NCBI RefSeq assembly: GCF_001435835.1
Contig: NZ_AZFX01000004.1
Span: forward strand, 20,505 to 84,504
Direction of reading: 5' to 3'
DNA length: 64,000 nt
DNA from: Lapidilactobacillus concavus DSM 17758
GTDB lineage: Bacteria > Bacillota > Bacilli > Lactobacillales > Lactobacillaceae
Position numbers and translations under genes: made by a program. Below the pieces are notes generated by a model. It saw only the letters and a program-made list of their open reading frames with translations. It was not told where the DNA came from and ran no database searches. Numbering within the stretch: position 1 is the stretch's first letter; the number at the start of each line of letters is the position of its first letter. Positions 45,430-56,690 of this stretch are shown here, piece after piece.

Positions 45430-46521
45430 ATGCAAAAACCAATTATTGAATTAAAGAAAATTACAAAGCGTTACGATGATGGGTTTACGGCTTTGGAGAA
45501 CATTAATATGACGATCGAGCCGGGAAAATTCTATTCCTTACTTGGACCATCGGGTTCTGGTAAGACGACGATCCTACGAATTATTGCCGGATTTACAGAT
45601 GCGACGGAGGGTGATGTTGTTTTTGAAGGTAACAAGATCAACGCACTACCTGCCAACCAGCGAAAGGTGAATACCGTTTTCCAAAATTACGCCTTATTCC
45701 CACATATGGATGTTTTTGAAAACGTCGCATTTGGGCTCACATTGAAGAAGATGCCTAAGCAAGAGATTCGTAAACGTGTGTTGAATGCCTTGAAAGTCGT
45801 TCAATTGCCTGATTATGCTAATCGCGAGATCAGTGAATTATCTGGTGGTCAGCAACAGCGTGTAGCGATTGCACGGGCGATCGTCAACGAACCAAAAGTC
45901 TTGTTGCTGGACGAGCCGTTGTCGGCACTGGATATGAAGCTACGAAAAGACATGCAGTATGAACTACGTGAATTACAACAACGCCTGAAGATTACATTTA
46001 TCTTTGTCACGCATGATCAGGAAGAGGCATTGGCAATGAGTGACGAGATTTTTGTCATGAATGATGGGCAAGTTTTACAGAGTGGGACGCCGGTTGATAT
46101 TTACGATGAGCCAATCAACCACTTTGTTGCGAATTTCATTGGTGAAAGTAATATTCTCCCTGGGAAAATGCTTAAGGATTTCGAGGTCCAATTTGTCGGT
46201 AAATCGTTTGAATGTGCGGACGCCGGCATGCGACCAAATGAAAAAGTTGAAGTCGTTTTACGCCCAGAGGATCTAGATATCACCACGCCAGAGCAGGGGA
46301 AATTGGTTGTTAAGGTTGACACTCAGCTTTTCCGTGGCGATCATTTCGAAATCGTCGGGTACGACGAAGACGGTAATGAATGGTTGATTCATTCGACTAA
46401 TCCGGTTAAAGATGGTAAGCAAATCGGGTTGACTTTTGAGCCAGAAGATATTCATGTCATGCGTTTTGGCGAGAAGGAAGCCGATTTCGATGCCCGTCTG
46501 GAACAATACGAGGAGGATTAA
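45430..46521 (+). CDS. potA: Spermidine/putrescine ABC transporter ATPase
   Basis: The 363-residue ATPase has Walker [10 protein letters not shown] (about residues 38-46), signature [10 protein letters not shown] (about 136-145), Walker [13 protein letters not shown] (about 155-166), THDQEEA, and a C-terminal TOBE domain. GGAGG precedes the ATG. It energises the PotB/PotC channel. The gene order after an XRE-cupin regulator is typical of lactobacilli. Confidence 0.94.
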   Translation: MQKPIIELKKITKRYDDGFTALENINMTIEPGKFYSLLGPSGSGKTTILRIIAGFTDATEGDVVFEGNKINALPANQRKVNTVFQNYALFPHMDVFENVAFGLTLKKMPKQEIRKRVLNALKVVQLPDYANREISELSGGQQQRVAIARAIVNEPKVLLLDEPLSALDMKLRKDMQYELRELQQRLKITFIFVTHDQEEALAMSDEIFVMNDGQVLQSGTPVDIYDEPINHFVANFIGESNILPGKMLKDFEVQFVGKSFECADAGMRPNEKVEVVLRPEDLDITTPEQGKLVVKVDTQLFRGDHFEIVGYDEDGNEWLIHSTNPVKDGKQIGLTFEPEDIHVMRFGEKEADFDARLEQYEED

Positions 46522-46524
46522 GGC

Positions 46525-47358
46525 TTGAAAAAAACACGTTCATTCTTTATGGTGCCTTATCTTGCTTGGATCATCCTGTTTGTTATCGCACCGTTGATTT
46601 TGATTTTGTACCAATCTTTGACTAATAATCAAGGCCAGTGGACGCTACAGAATTTTCAAACCTATGCGACGAGCTGGACTTATTTGAAGATGACGCTGAA
46701 TTCATTTTGGTATGCGTTGCTGATTACGGCGGTCACGTTGTTGATCAGTTATCCAACGGCTTATATTTTAAGTAAGATGAAACGTCAACAATTATGGCTA
46801 TTGCTAATTATTTTACCAACGTGGATCAATTTACTGCTCAAGACTTACGCGTTTATTGGCTTGTTGAGTCGAACGGGGACGGTCAATCAGTTCTTGGCGT
46901 TTATTGGTATTGGGCCGAGACAATTACTGTTCTCTGACTTTAGTTTCTTGCTCGTTGCCAGTTACATCGAGATTCCATTTATGATTTTGCCAATTTACAA
47001 TGCGATCGTGCAGTTAGATCCTGCATTGGTCAACGCGAGTCGTGATCTGGGTGCGACAAATTTTCAGACTTTTACAAAAGTGGTTTTTCCCTTAACAATT
47101 AGCGGGGTTAAGGCAGGAATTCAAGCAGTCTTCATTCCATCGTTGTCGCTGTTCATGATTACCCGCTTGATTGGTGGTAACCGAGTGATTACCTTGGGCA
47201 CTGCAATTGAAGAACATTTCTTAACGACAATGAATTGGGGCATGGGTTCAACGATTGGTGTTGTCCTGATTGTCATGATGTTCATCATGATGATGCTGAC
47301 GAATGATCGTAAAAAGAAACGGCAGGAGGTGTTACCAAATGAAGAAAAGACGAATTAG
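46525..47358 (+). CDS. potB: Spermidine/putrescine ABC permease PotB
   Basis: The 277-residue permease has six membrane segments, the PotB/PotC-type YPTAYILSKMKRQQLWLLLI (about residues 74-93), and the coupling loop NASRDLGATNFQTFTKVVFP (about 171-190). The start is TTG after GAGGAGGATTAAGGC. It overlaps potC by 20 bases. Confidence 0.92.
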   Translation: MKKTRSFFMVPYLAWIILFVIAPLILILYQSLTNNQGQWTLQNFQTYATSWTYLKMTLNSFWYALLITAVTLLISYPTAYILSKMKRQQLWLLLIILPTWINLLLKTYAFIGLLSRTGTVNQFLAFIGIGPRQLLFSDFSFLLVASYIEIPFMILPIYNAIVQLDPALVNASRDLGATNFQTFTKVVFPLTISGVKAGIQAVFIPSLSLFMITRLIGGNRVITLGTAIEEHFLTTMNWGMGSTIGVVLIVMMFIMMMLTNDRKKKRQEVLPNEEKTN

Positions 47359-48175
47359 TTCGATTTACCTGATCATTGTCTTTGCCTTGTTATACGCGCC
47401 AATTTTCTATTTAATCTTTTATTCTTTCAATCAGGGCGGCGATATGAATAAGTTCACTGGATTCACTTGGGAACACTATTCAGCCTTATTTGCAGATCAG
47501 CGCATGATCGTCATCGTATTAGACACGTTATTACTAGCTTTACTTTCTTCCGTCATTGCAACTCTAGTTGGAACTTTCGGCGCACTGGGAATTGCTGCCC
47601 GCAAGCAAAAAAAGATGAAGTCGGCGTTACTCACATTAAATAACGTGTTAATGGTTTCGCCAGATGTCATTATTGGTGCGAGCTTCTTGATTCTATTCAC
47701 GTCACTAGGTATCAGTTTGGGCTTTGGTTCGGTCTTGATCAGTCATATTGCCTTTTCGATTCCAATCGTGGTCTTACTCGTCTTGCCAAAAGTTGACGAA
47801 TTGGATCCAGCATTGCTGAATGCCGCTCAAGATTTAGGTGCGACACGTTGGCAGACCTTCTCACGCGTCATCATTCCGTTTATTACACCTGGAATTTTCT
47901 CAGGATTTTTCATGGCATTCACGTATTCACTGGATGATTTCGCGGTCACTTTCTTCGTCACTGGGAATGGATTCGCCACGTTAGCGGTTGAGATATACTC
48001 GCGCGCTCGCCAGGGGATTAGCCTTGAAATCAATGCCTTATCCGCGGTGATGTTTGTCTTCGCATTGATTTTGGTAGTTGGCTATTATTTCATCGATCAA
48101 TATTCGCGCACTCGCCGTCAAAAGCGCAAGCATCACCAGAATGAAACCCAGAACGAGGGGGTCATGTTACCATGA
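47339..48175 (+). CDS. potC: Spermidine/putrescine ABC permease PotC
   Basis: The 278-residue permease has six membrane segments and the coupling loop NAAQDLGATRWQTFSRVIIP (about residues 160-179), plus YSLDDFAVTFFVTGNGF, a PotC hallmark. AGGAGG precedes the ATG, within potB. Its stop overlaps potD by four bases. Confidence 0.92.
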   Translation: MKKRRISSIYLIIVFALLYAPIFYLIFYSFNQGGDMNKFTGFTWEHYSALFADQRMIVIVLDTLLLALLSSVIATLVGTFGALGIAARKQKKMKSALLTLNNVLMVSPDVIIGASFLILFTSLGISLGFGSVLISHIAFSIPIVVLLVLPKVDELDPALLNAAQDLGATRWQTFSRVIIPFITPGIFSGFFMAFTYSLDDFAVTFFVTGNGFATLAVEIYSRARQGISLEINALSAVMFVFALILVVGYYFIDQYSRTRRQKRKHHQNETQNEGVMLP

Positions 48176-49248
48176 AAAAGTTACTCTCACTTTCATTAAT
48201 GATTCTAGCCCTCTGTGGGATCCTGTGGTTCGGAAGTTATCATTTGTCGCAGAGTCAAGGCGCTGTCACCACTCAGAACACCTTGAACTTGTATAACTGG
48301 GGAGATTACATCGATCCTAAGCTCATTACCAAATTTGAAAAACAAACGGGTTACCACGTTCAATACGAGACTTTCGATAGTAATGAAGCCATGTTCACGA
48401 AGATCCAGCAAGGTGGAACTGCCTATGATCTTGCTGTTCCCAGCGATTATATGATTGAAAAAATGCGCAAAGCGAATTTATTGGTGCCAATCCAGACGAA
48501 AAAGTTATCGAATTTCAAATACTTGTCCAAGGACTTTTTGAACAAGAGTTTCGATCCTCATAATCGTTATTCAGTACCTTATTTCTGGGGAACGCTGGGA
48601 ATTATCTATAACGATCAAGAAGTGAAGGCTTCGGAGATGCAGCATTGGGATGACTTATGGAATCCTAAGTGGAAGGACCAGATCATGCTGGTTGATTCTG
48701 CTCGTGATATTATGGGACTCTCGTTGATCTCGCAAGGGCATTCTGTCAACTCGACGAATCTGAAAGAAATGGTTGCTGCACAGGAAAAGTTGAATCAACT
48801 TTCTGGCAATGTTAAAGCAGTTCTTGCGGATGAAATCAAGCTTTATATGATTCAAAATGAGGCGCCAATTGCCGTCACCTGGTCCGGTGAAGCTAGCGAG
48901 ATGCTGGATGCCAACTCACACCTACATTACGTGGTGCCAAGTGAGGGCAGTAATCTTTGGTTTGATAACATTGTGATTCCTAAGACCGCTAAAAATATCA
49001 AGGCAGCCTATGCCTTTCTTAATTTTATGCTTGATCCGAAAAATGCCGCACAAAACGCAGAATATGTTGGTTATGCGACGCCTAATGAGGCCGGGATGAA
49101 GATTTTACCGGCCGCAATTCGTCAGGATAAGCAATTTTATCCGCCTGCAAGCACCATTGATAAATTGGAAGTTTATCAAGATCTTGGGCAAACCAAAGTC
49201 GAAGAGTACAACGATTTGTTTTTGAAGTTCAAGATGTATCGTCAATAA
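48172..49248 (+). CDS. potD: Spermidine/putrescine-binding protein PotD
   Basis: The 358-residue protein has an N-terminal hydrophobic signal or anchor (about residues 4-22) and a periplasmic binding fold. NLYNWGDYIDPKLITKFEKQ (about 39-58), YDLAVPSDYMIEKMRKANLL and WDDLWNPKWKDQIMLVDSARD are PotD-type motifs. The signal has a cysteine in ALCG but lacks a good lipobox (Leu at the -1 position), so it may be a membrane-anchored rather than lipid-linked protein. A terminator follows the operon. Confidence 0.92.
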   Translation: MKKLLSLSLMILALCGILWFGSYHLSQSQGAVTTQNTLNLYNWGDYIDPKLITKFEKQTGYHVQYETFDSNEAMFTKIQQGGTAYDLAVPSDYMIEKMRKANLLVPIQTKKLSNFKYLSKDFLNKSFDPHNRYSVPYFWGTLGIIYNDQEVKASEMQHWDDLWNPKWKDQIMLVDSARDIMGLSLISQGHSVNSTNLKEMVAAQEKLNQLSGNVKAVLADEIKLYMIQNEAPIAVTWSGEASEMLDANSHLHYVVPSEGSNLWFDNIVIPKTAKNIKAAYAFLNFMLDPKNAAQNAEYVGYATPNEAGMKILPAAIRQDKQFYPPASTIDKLEVYQDLGQTKVEEYNDLFLKFKMYRQ

Positions 49249-49300
49249 TAATCTGTCCATCAAGATGGGTTCGAGGCCCGTTTGGAAGGTAGATTGCCAC

Positions 49301-49334
49301 AAAAAAAGTCGCAGATTTTTTCTGCGACTTTTTC
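49301..49334. terminator. Bidirectional terminator after potD
   Basis: AAAAAGTCGCAGA and TCTGCGACTTTTT form a perfect 13-bp stem around a T-rich loop. Confidence 0.9.
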
Positions 49335-49344
49335 TATGCGATTC

Positions 49345-50193
49345 TTAAACGGTCAAACTATCTGGATCGGTTGCTTTACCCACGACACCGTCGAGTTGAT
49401 CGATGATGTCTATTTCAGCTGGGGTCAATTTGAAATCAAAAATATCGGCGTTCTCTCTCATTCGCGCCTCGTGTTTTGTTTTGGGGATTGGAATGAAGTT
49501 GTGGACCAACGACCAACGTAGCGCGACTTGAGCAACAGTTTTATTGTGAGCCGCAGCAATCTTCTTGAGGGCATCGACTTTGGTGATTTTCCCAGCACCA
49601 AGTGGGCTGTAGGCTTCTGGAATAATATTGTGGTCGCGACAATAATCAACGACTTCTTCTTGTAATTCACCTGGTGCTAAGAAAAGTTGGTTGATCATTG
49701 GTGTAATTTTTTGTGTTCTCGCAAGTGCTTGTAAATGATTTACTTGGAAATTAGAAACACCAATCGCTTTCAGTCGGCCATCGCGATAGAGGTCTTCCAT
49801 CGCTCGCCACGATTCGGCGTTGGCGTGTTCCCAATTATCACGAAACGCAATAGGCTTCGGCCAGTGCATCAAGAAAAGATCGAGGTAATCACATTCTAAG
49901 TTGTCGATGCTTTGATCGACGGCTTCAATCGTTGCATCGTAACCGCGGACATCATTGGATAATTTAGACGTGATGAAGACATCCTCACGCGCCAAACCTG
50001 CGCTTAATACGCCTCGACCTACACCAATTTCGTTATGGTAATCAGCAGCGGTATCAAAAAGACGATAGCCAATTCGAATCGCAGTTTCAACGGACTTGGC
50101 CGCAACTTCGTCTGACATCCCAGCTGTTCCGAGCCCCATAACCGGGATTTTCAAACCATTCTCAAGGGTATAAGTATCAAAAAGTGTTGACAT
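49345..50193 (-). CDS. Aldo-keto reductase
   Basis: The 282-residue protein has the AKR barrel and the four catalytic residues: Asp in RLFDTAADYHNE (with Tyr of DYHNE, about residues 42-53), Lys in FITSKLSND and His in LFLMHWPKP (about 106-114). KAIGVSNFQVNHLQ and IPIPKTKHEARMRENAD, the NADPH site, are also seen. AAAGGAG precedes the chosen ATG. It resembles 2,5-diketo-D-gluconate reductase-type enzymes, but the natural carbonyl substrate is unknown. Confidence 0.9.
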   Translation of the reverse strand: MSTLFDTYTLENGLKIPVMGLGTAGMSDEVAAKSVETAIRIGYRLFDTAADYHNEIGVGRGVLSAGLAREDVFITSKLSNDVRGYDATIEAVDQSIDNLECDYLDLFLMHWPKPIAFRDNWEHANAESWRAMEDLYRDGRLKAIGVSNFQVNHLQALARTQKITPMINQLFLAPGELQEEVVDYCRDHNIIPEAYSPLGAGKITKVDALKKIAAAHNKTVAQVALRWSLVHNFIPIPKTKHEARMRENADIFDFKLTPAEIDIIDQLDGVVGKATDPDSLTV

Positions 50194-50397
50194 AAAATGC
50201 TCCTTTCTCACTTTTCGTTCATCAAATGCTAGCTTTAGCGTAACATGTTGAGTAAGCGGATTCCTTTTTTTGGCTCAGATGAATTTTGCGTGAGGAGGAA
50301 CTGCTGAGATTAAAAATTGTTTTTATTCTTGGGTTGGGGGGCGAATTATTAGCGGCAATAAGGTATGATTAAAATAAAAAAAGGATGATTTACGGAT

Positions 50398-50937
50398 ATG
50401 GTAACGAGGGGTTTTGAAGTTGTTTCAAAGTATCAGGGACAGGGCATTGTTTTGCCTCAACGACAAACAACGAATGCGGCAGGTTATGATTTTTCTGCAG
50501 CGGAGGATTTTGTGTTACCATCAATTTGGAAATTAAATTTCGTGAAATTGTTTCGCAAAATTAACAATGAACACGAATTGATGAGCCGCGATTTTATGAA
50601 GGCAGAGTCTGCACTACGTCCCTTGTTGGTACCGACGGGAATTAAGGCCAAGATGGCACCCGATGAAGTTTTGCTGTTGATGAATCGGTCTAGCAGTCCG
50701 CTGAAACGTTTTTTAGTCTTGCCGAATGGCGTGGGTGTTGTGGATGCTGATTATTATAATAATGAAAGTAATGAAGGCGAGATTTTCTTTCAATTAGTCA
50801 ATCTGGGACCAAGAGATCAATTGATCAAAAAGGGTGAACGAATCGGCCAAGGTATTTTCATGAAGAATTTGGTAACCGATCAAGATCAACCGACGACTCA
50901 AGTTCGCCAAGGCGGTTTTGGGTCATCAGGAAAGTAG
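50398..50937 (+). CDS. dut: dUTP pyrophosphatase
   Basis: The 179-residue protein is a trimeric dUTPase. It has motif 1 NAAGYDFSAAED (about residues 24-35), motif 2 NRSSSPLK, motif 3 LPNGVGVVDADYY (about 109-121), motif 4 GERIGQGIFM, and motif 5 RQGGFGSSG at the C-terminus. A lactobacillus-type insertion lies between motifs 1 and 2. It hydrolyses dUTP to dUMP, lowering uracil in DNA. It lies 24 bases before radA. AGGAT is rather far from the ATG. Confidence 0.9.
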   Translation: MVTRGFEVVSKYQGQGIVLPQRQTTNAAGYDFSAAEDFVLPSIWKLNFVKLFRKINNEHELMSRDFMKAESALRPLLVPTGIKAKMAPDEVLLLMNRSSSPLKRFLVLPNGVGVVDADYYNNESNEGEIFFQLVNLGPRDQLIKKGERIGQGIFMKNLVTDQDQPTTQVRQGGFGSSGK

Positions 50938-50961
50938 TGCGATTAAAGGAGCGTTTTTTAC

Positions 50962-52350
50962 TTGGCAAAAGTTAAAACACAATATGTCTGCCAAAACTGC
51001 GGCTATACTTCGCCGACACACTTTGGACGTTGTCCGAATTGTGGGGCGTGGAATCAAATGGTCGAAGAACTTGTTGAACCGACACGCACCTTGAGTTATA
51101 AGGCGACACCAAGTCGTCGGCAGGATAGTCAGCAGCATCAACCAGAGCTATTGAGTCAAGTCGATATGAAACCGGAACCCCGAGTCAAAACGGATCTCGA
51201 AGAACTGAATCGTGTTTTGGGCGGTGGTATTGTACCGGGCTCGCTGATCTTAATTGGTGGTGATCCGGGAATTGGAAAGTCGACTTTATTATTGCAGGTT
51301 TCTGGGCAGTTACAAGCAACACATGAGAAGGTTTTGTACATTTCCGGGGAAGAAAGCGCCTCACAAATTAAGCTTAGAGCGTCGCGTTTAGGGGTGAAAG
51401 GTGCTAAGCTATACTTATATCCGGAAACCAACATGGCGGTCATCAGACAAACGATTACTGACCTTGATCCCAAATATATTATTGTCGATTCGGTCCAAAC
51501 GATGAATGAACCTGAACTAAATTCAGTCGTTGGCAGTGTTTCACAGATCCGTGAAGTCACTGCAGAATTGATGAAAATCGCGAAGAACGAACAGCGGACC
51601 ATTTTTTTGGTTGGCCATGTGACTAAAGATGGTGCAATTGCGGGTCCTAAAATGCTCGAGCATATGGTAGATACCGTCCTATATTTTGAAGGTGATACTC
51701 ATCATAGTTATCGCATTCTGCGCTCGGTCAAAAATCGGTTTGGGTCGACCAATGAAATTGGTATTTTTGAAATGCGAACGGATGGGTTACACGAGGTCGC
51801 CAATCCTTCTGAAATCTTTTTGGAGGAACGTCTGGCTGGTTCAACTGGCTCTGCAGTGGTGGTTTCGATGGAAGGCACACGGCCAATTTTAGTTGAGATT
51901 CAGGCGTTGCTGGCGCCAACAATGTTCGGAAATGCCAAGCGAACTTCAACAGGGATTGATCACAATAAAGTTGCGCTATTGATGGCGGTTTTGGAAAAGC
52001 GTGCGAATCTGATGTTGCAGAATCAAGATGCTTACCTAAAAGCAACGGGCGGCGTTAAGTTAAATGAACCCGCTATCGACTTGGCAACTGCGTTGGCGAT
52101 CGCTTCGAGTTATCGGGATTGGGAAATCGCACCGGATGATTGCTTCATCGGTGAAATTGGCTTAACGGGTGAAATTCGGCGAGTCAATCGAATCGAGCAG
52201 CGATTAGCAGAGGCAACTAAGCTCGGTTTCAAGCGCGCATTTATTCCCAAGAATAATCTTGCTGGATTAAAGATTCCCAAGGGATTGACAGTTGTTGGCT
52301 TAACGACGATCAGCGAAGCGATTAAGCGTGTTTTTAAAACGGATAAGTAA
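50962..52350 (+). CDS. radA: DNA repair protein RadA
   Basis: The 462-residue protein has an N-terminal zinc finger (Cys 10, 13, 24 and 27), a RecA-like ATPase with Walker [13 protein letters not shown] (about residues 94-105), the RadA motif KNRFG (about 257-261), and a C-terminal Lon-protease-like domain. It assists branch migration in recombination. The start is TTG with AAAGGAG upstream. In Firmicutes it is commonly followed by the PIN-TRAM membrane protein and gltX, as seen here. Confidence 0.95.
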   Translation: MAKVKTQYVCQNCGYTSPTHFGRCPNCGAWNQMVEELVEPTRTLSYKATPSRRQDSQQHQPELLSQVDMKPEPRVKTDLEELNRVLGGGIVPGSLILIGGDPGIGKSTLLLQVSGQLQATHEKVLYISGEESASQIKLRASRLGVKGAKLYLYPETNMAVIRQTITDLDPKYIIVDSVQTMNEPELNSVVGSVSQIREVTAELMKIAKNEQRTIFLVGHVTKDGAIAGPKMLEHMVDTVLYFEGDTHHSYRILRSVKNRFGSTNEIGIFEMRTDGLHEVANPSEIFLEERLAGSTGSAVVVSMEGTRPILVEIQALLAPTMFGNAKRTSTGIDHNKVALLMAVLEKRANLMLQNQDAYLKATGGVKLNEPAIDLATALAIASSYRDWEIAPDDCFIGEIGLTGEIRRVNRIEQRLAEATKLGFKRAFIPKNNLAGLKIPKGLTVVGLTTISEAIKRVFKTDK

Positions 52351-52435
52351 CACCGTACGGATGGTGTGCTGACTGGTCATGAGGGCTATTGAAGCTTAGC
52401 TTTTAAACAAAAGAACTTTGAAGGGGGGTGAAAAA

Positions 52436-53569
52436 ATGAAAAGAGGACGTCGGTTAGTTGGACGAGCTTTATTCGTGGTCATTGGGTTAGCTATTGGTTA
52501 TTCGGTGCTACCTTTCTTATGGGAGCTTTTTCGCATTAGTCAGGTTGGTTGGCTAAATAACGGGGTGACCAATGCCATTATTGGCGCATTGATTTTTTAT
52601 TTGCTGTCATTCATCTTCATCGATCCGATTCTTGCCTTTATTCGAAAAACTGAGAAGCAGCTGCTCACAATCAATCCTTCCAAGATCTTATTTGGATCGT
52701 TATTCTTGTTAGTGGGTCTCATCTTAGCCAATGTGATTGCTATTCCATTGTACCGAATTAATTTCTTCTTAGTCAGTACGGTACTACCCGTCTTTTTAAT
52801 GATCTTTCTAGGTTACCTTGGGTTCCGCATCGGAGTCACACAGACTGATGATTGGCGAAAGCTGTTCAAGAGTCGTCGGGGAAACGATATTGAGAACCTG
52901 ATTTATGATCAGAAAACGGATGATAATTTTCGCAAGTATAAGATTTTAGACACGAGCGTGATTATCGACGGACGGATTCATGAGATCGTGAAGACTGGAT
53001 TTGTTGAGGGTGTCTTGTTAGTGCCAGACTTTGTTGTTCATGAACTACAATTGATCTCCGATTCCGCCGATAGCTTGAAACGGGCACGTGGTCGTCGAGG
53101 TTTAGATATCTTGAATGATATGAAGAGTGATCCAGAAGTCAAGATTGAAAATTATGATGGTGACTTCGAAGATATGACGGAAGTTGATTCGAAGTTGATC
53201 AAGCTTGCAAAGTTGATTGATGGCGTTGTTGTCACGAATGATTACAATCTGAATAAGGTTTCGGAATTCCAGAATGTGCCAGTTTTAAATATTAATCAAT
53301 TGGCAAATTCGATGAAACCTGCAGTATTACCTGGCGAGGCCATGGAAGTTACGGTCGTCAAAACAGGCACAGAGCGTCAACAGGGGGTTGCGTATCTCGA
53401 AGATGGGACAATGGTGGTTGTTGAGGATGGTCAGTACTATCTCAACAAGACACTCAAAGTCATTGTGACGAGTGCACTTCAAACCGCGGCAGGCCGAATG
53501 ATTTTTGCCAAGCCACAACATGCTACTCATGGGATTACTGGAAGTAGTAGTTCGAAGAATAAGAAGTAA
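52436..53569 (+). CDS. PIN-TRAM domain membrane protein (YacL family)
   Basis: The 377-residue protein has four N-terminal membrane helices (about residues 8-30, 40-62, 77-97 and 103-125). A PIN nuclease-like domain follows with the acidic residues in ILDTSVIIDGRI (about 172-183), and GVVVTNDYNLNKV (about 263-275). A C-terminal TRAM domain (about 300-350) suggests RNA binding. The nuclease activity has not been assigned. GGGGGG precedes the ATG. Order radA-yacL-gltX is conserved. Confidence 0.9.
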   Translation: MKRGRRLVGRALFVVIGLAIGYSVLPFLWELFRISQVGWLNNGVTNAIIGALIFYLLSFIFIDPILAFIRKTEKQLLTINPSKILFGSLFLLVGLILANVIAIPLYRINFFLVSTVLPVFLMIFLGYLGFRIGVTQTDDWRKLFKSRRGNDIENLIYDQKTDDNFRKYKILDTSVIIDGRIHEIVKTGFVEGVLLVPDFVVHELQLISDSADSLKRARGRRGLDILNDMKSDPEVKIENYDGDFEDMTEVDSKLIKLAKLIDGVVVTNDYNLNKVSEFQNVPVLNINQLANSMKPAVLPGEAMEVTVVKTGTERQQGVAYLEDGTMVVVEDGQYYLNKTLKVIVTSALQTAAGRMIFAKPQHATHGITGSSSSKNKK

Positions 53570-53713
53570 ACTCAGGGGAGACTCAATTTGAGGTATCGCA
53601 AGTGGCGATGAAACACACGAGTGAAACCTTTTGAGGGGTCCCTCTTGTTTTATGAATGTAAAATCGTTACACTAGTATTTGATATTTTTGATAAATAAGG
53701 GAGTTTTTGTAAC

Positions 53714-55204
53714 ATGGCAAATGAAGAGATTCGGGTTCGTTACGCACCAAGTCCCACAGGTCATCTCCACATTGGTAACGCTCGGACAGCGCTATTCAAT
53801 TATCTGTTCGCACGTCACAATAAGGGTAAATTTATTATTCGTATTGAGGATACTGATACGAAACGTAACATCGAAGGTGGCGAACAAAGCCAGCTCGAGA
53901 ATCTGAAATGGCTCGGCATGGATTGGGATGAAGGCCCTGATCTTGGCGGTGATTATGGTCCATACCGTCAATCTGAACGGATGGCAATTTATCGTCCTTT
54001 GATTCAACAATTGCTCGATGAGGGTAAGGCTTACGAATCTTATAAGACGGAAGAGGAGCTCGAAGCAGAACGCGAGCAACAACGCGCTAACAGTGAGATG
54101 CCTCATTACGTTTATGAATACGCAGGCATGAATGCTGAAGAGAAAGCTGCTAAGATTGCTGAAGCCAAGGCTAAAGGACTCGAACCTGTGATTCGTTTCC
54201 ATGTTCCAGAAAATCATACTTACAAATTCAAAGATTTAGTCAAAGGTCAGATTAGTTTTGATTCCGAGAGTGTTGGTGGGGACTTCGTGATTCAGAAACG
54301 CGATGGCATGCCAACGTATAACTTTGCGGTTGTCGTGGATGATCATATGATGAAAATCAGCCATGTTTTGCGTGGTGATGATCACATTGCCAACACGCCA
54401 AAACAATTGATGATCTACGAGGCATTTGGTTGGACGCCACCAGTATTCGGTCACATGACGCTGATCATCAACACTGAAACGGGTAAGAAATTAAGCAAAC
54501 GTGATGAAAGTGTGCTTCAATTCATCGAACAATATCGTGAATTGGGTTACTTGCCAGACGCGATGTTTAATTTCATCGCATTATTGGGTTGGTCACCAGT
54601 TGGAACAAACGAGATCTTTACACGTAAAGAATTAATCAAGGAGTTTGATGAGAAGCGTCTCAGCCGCTCGCCAGCTTCTTTCGATGGCAAGAAGTTAGAA
54701 TGGGTTAATAATCAGTACGTGAAGAAGTCTGACAGCGAATTGATCACCGACTTGAGTTTGTATGAGTTAATCAAGGCAGGCCGTATTCCGGCAAACCCAG
54801 AACCCAACCAAATTGAGTGGGCACGTCAATTGATTGCCTTATACAAAGATCAGATGAGTTATGCGGCTCAAATCGTTGAGCTTTCTGATATCTTCTTTGA
54901 AGAGCCTGATCAACTCGACGAATCCGCAATGAAAGAGTTAGCAGATGATGATGCCTTGACCGTTCTGAATGCTTTCCGCGCGGGCATTGTGTCATTATCA
55001 CAATTCACCTCCGTTCAAATCATGAAGGTGGTCAAGCAAGTTCAACACGATACGGGTGTCAAGGGTCGCAAACTCTACATGCCAATCCGGATTGCAACCA
55101 CGCGTTCAATGCACGGACCACAACTCGGAGAGTCTGTTGAATTATTAGGACTCACGAAAACGTTACACCATATCGATGAAACATTAGCACAAATGAAAGC
55201 ATAA
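53714..55204 (+). CDS. gltX: Glutamyl-tRNA synthetase
   Basis: The 496-residue class I synthetase has the HIGH motif region [20 protein letters not shown] (residues about 10-29) and the KMSKS-type loop KKLSKRD (about 257-263). In lactobacilli a single GltX charges tRNA-Glu and tRNA-Gln with glutamate, and the latter is amidated by GatCAB. It is followed by a terminator and then cysS. Confidence 0.97.
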   Translation: MANEEIRVRYAPSPTGHLHIGNARTALFNYLFARHNKGKFIIRIEDTDTKRNIEGGEQSQLENLKWLGMDWDEGPDLGGDYGPYRQSERMAIYRPLIQQLLDEGKAYESYKTEEELEAEREQQRANSEMPHYVYEYAGMNAEEKAAKIAEAKAKGLEPVIRFHVPENHTYKFKDLVKGQISFDSESVGGDFVIQKRDGMPTYNFAVVVDDHMMKISHVLRGDDHIANTPKQLMIYEAFGWTPPVFGHMTLIINTETGKKLSKRDESVLQFIEQYRELGYLPDAMFNFIALLGWSPVGTNEIFTRKELIKEFDEKRLSRSPASFDGKKLEWVNNQYVKKSDSELITDLSLYELIKAGRIPANPEPNQIEWARQLIALYKDQMSYAAQIVELSDIFFEEPDQLDESAMKELADDDALTVLNAFRAGIVSLSQFTSVQIMKVVKQVQHDTGVKGRKLYMPIRIATTRSMHGPQLGESVELLGLTKTLHHIDETLAQMKA

Positions 55205-55219
55205 TTTATGATACAATAG

Positions 55220-55258
55220 GCTCAAGAACGGCGAGAAGCTCGGTTCTTGAGCTTTTTT
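55220..55258 (+). terminator. Terminator between gltX and cysS
   Basis: GCTCAAGAAC (55220-55229) pairs with GTTCTTGAGC (55243-55252), followed by six T residues. A -10-like TACAAT lies just upstream. Confidence 0.85.
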
Positions 55259-55283
55259 ATCGCAAGTCATGGAGGGGAAACAA

Positions 55284-56690
55284 TTGTTACGCGTTTATAA
55301 CACAATGACCCGGCAAAAAGAGACCTTTAAAACATTGCAGCCTAATGTCGTCAAAATGTATGTCTGTGGGCCAACTGTTTATAATTACATCCATATAGGT
55401 AATGCTCGCAGTGCCGTTGCCTTTGATACCATCCGACGTTATTTGGAATTTCGCGGTTATCGCGTGGATTATATTTCGAATTTTACCGATATTGGTGAAA
55501 AATTAGCTCGTACTGCAGAAGCGGAACAGATCAGTGTTGCCGCAGTTGCTGCAAAGTATATTGCAATTTTTAACGAAGATACTGGCGCCTTAAATATTGA
55601 ACCTGCAACCTACCATCCTCGCGCTACCGAGAGTATTCCAGAAATCATTGCATTTGTCAGCGACTTGATCGATAAGGGCTATGCCTACGAGGTCGAGGGC
55701 GACGTTTATTTCCGTGCGCGACGTTACACGAATTACGGGGAGCTCTCTCATCAGCCCTTGGACCGACTTGAAGTTGGCGCGAGTCAACGGACAGCCGACG
55801 AAGAGACGGCTAGAAAAGAAGATCCCGTTGATTTTGCCTTGTGGAAAGCTCAGAAGCCAGGCGAAGTTGCTTGGGATTCACCATGGGGCCCCGGCTCTCC
55901 AGGTTGGCATATTGAGTGTTCAGTAATGGCTGGCAAATATTTGGGCGAAACCATTGATATTCATGGTGGTGGTGAGGATTTGGCCTTTCCACATCATGAG
56001 AATGAAATTGCTCAAAGTGAGAGTCATACTGGAAAAAAATTTGTCAACTATTGGCTGCATAATGGTTTCGTGACGATTGGTCATGATGACGAGAAGATGA
56101 GTAAGTCATTGGGAAACTTTGTGACGGCACACGAGGTGTTAGCTAAGTATGATCACCAAGCAGTTCGTTTCTTCATGTCTGCCACACATTACCGTCGCCC
56201 AATCCGATACACCGAAGACGGTATTGAAGAGGCACTGAATGAAGTGCAACGGTTCAAAATTGCCCGGGCAAACTTACTTTATCGTCGTCGAGATGCGATA
56301 GCCGGCGTAGATCAACAGATCACTGCTGCTATTGCGACGGCGCGTGAGCAGTTCATCGAAGCGATGGATGATGATTTCAATGTTCAAAATGGTCTGGTCG
56401 TTTTGCATGATTTCTTAAGGTTAATGAACAATTATGCGGCCGAAGAAATCGTTCATCTTGACAGCATTATCGACTTGGTCAAACAGCTCGAAACGTTCCT
56501 GTCAATTTTTGGGGTCAATCTTGCCCAAGAGGATCATTTGAACAGCGATGTTGCTGATTTAATCGTGCAACGAAACGTTGCTAGAGCCGCAAAGGATTAT
56601 GCGACCAGTGATCGTATTCGAGACGAGCTTGCAGCTCAAGGTGTGATTCTTGAAGATACGCCACAAGGAACGAGGTGGCGTCAACAATGA
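55284..56690 (+). CDS. cysS: Cysteinyl-tRNA synthetase
   Basis: The 468-residue class I synthetase has the HIGH region [20 protein letters not shown] (about residues 27-46), a zinc-binding [20 protein letters not shown], and the KMSKS loop KMSKSLGN (about 272-279). The start is set at TTG because GGAGGGG lies just before it; the ATG 15 bases upstream would overlap the ribosome binding site. It overlaps mrnC by four bases. Confidence 0.96.
   Translation: MLRVYNTMTRQKETFKTLQPNVVKMYVCGPTVYNYIHIGNARSAVAFDTIRRYLEFRGYRVDYISNFTDIGEKLARTAEAEQISVAAVAAKYIAIFNEDTGALNIEPATYHPRATESIPEIIAFVSDLIDKGYAYEVEGDVYFRARRYTNYGELSHQPLDRLEVGASQRTADEETARKEDPVDFALWKAQKPGEVAWDSPWGPGSPGWHIECSVMAGKYLGETIDIHGGGEDLAFPHHENEIAQSESHTGKKFVNYWLHNGFVTIGHDDEKMSKSLGNFVTAHEVLAKYDHQAVRFFMSATHYRRPIRYTEDGIEEALNEVQRFKIARANLLYRRRDAIAGVDQQITAAIATAREQFIEAMDDDFNVQNGLVVLHDFLRLMNNYAAEEIVHLDSIIDLVKQLETFLSIFGVNLAQEDHLNSDVADLIVQRNVARAAKDYATSDRIRDELAAQGVILEDTPQGTRWRQQ

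Noticed and set aside
53570..53713. Possible terminator or T-box before gltX
   Set aside because: GAGGGGTCCCTC is palindromic but leaves no adequate loop, and no T-box core was seen.
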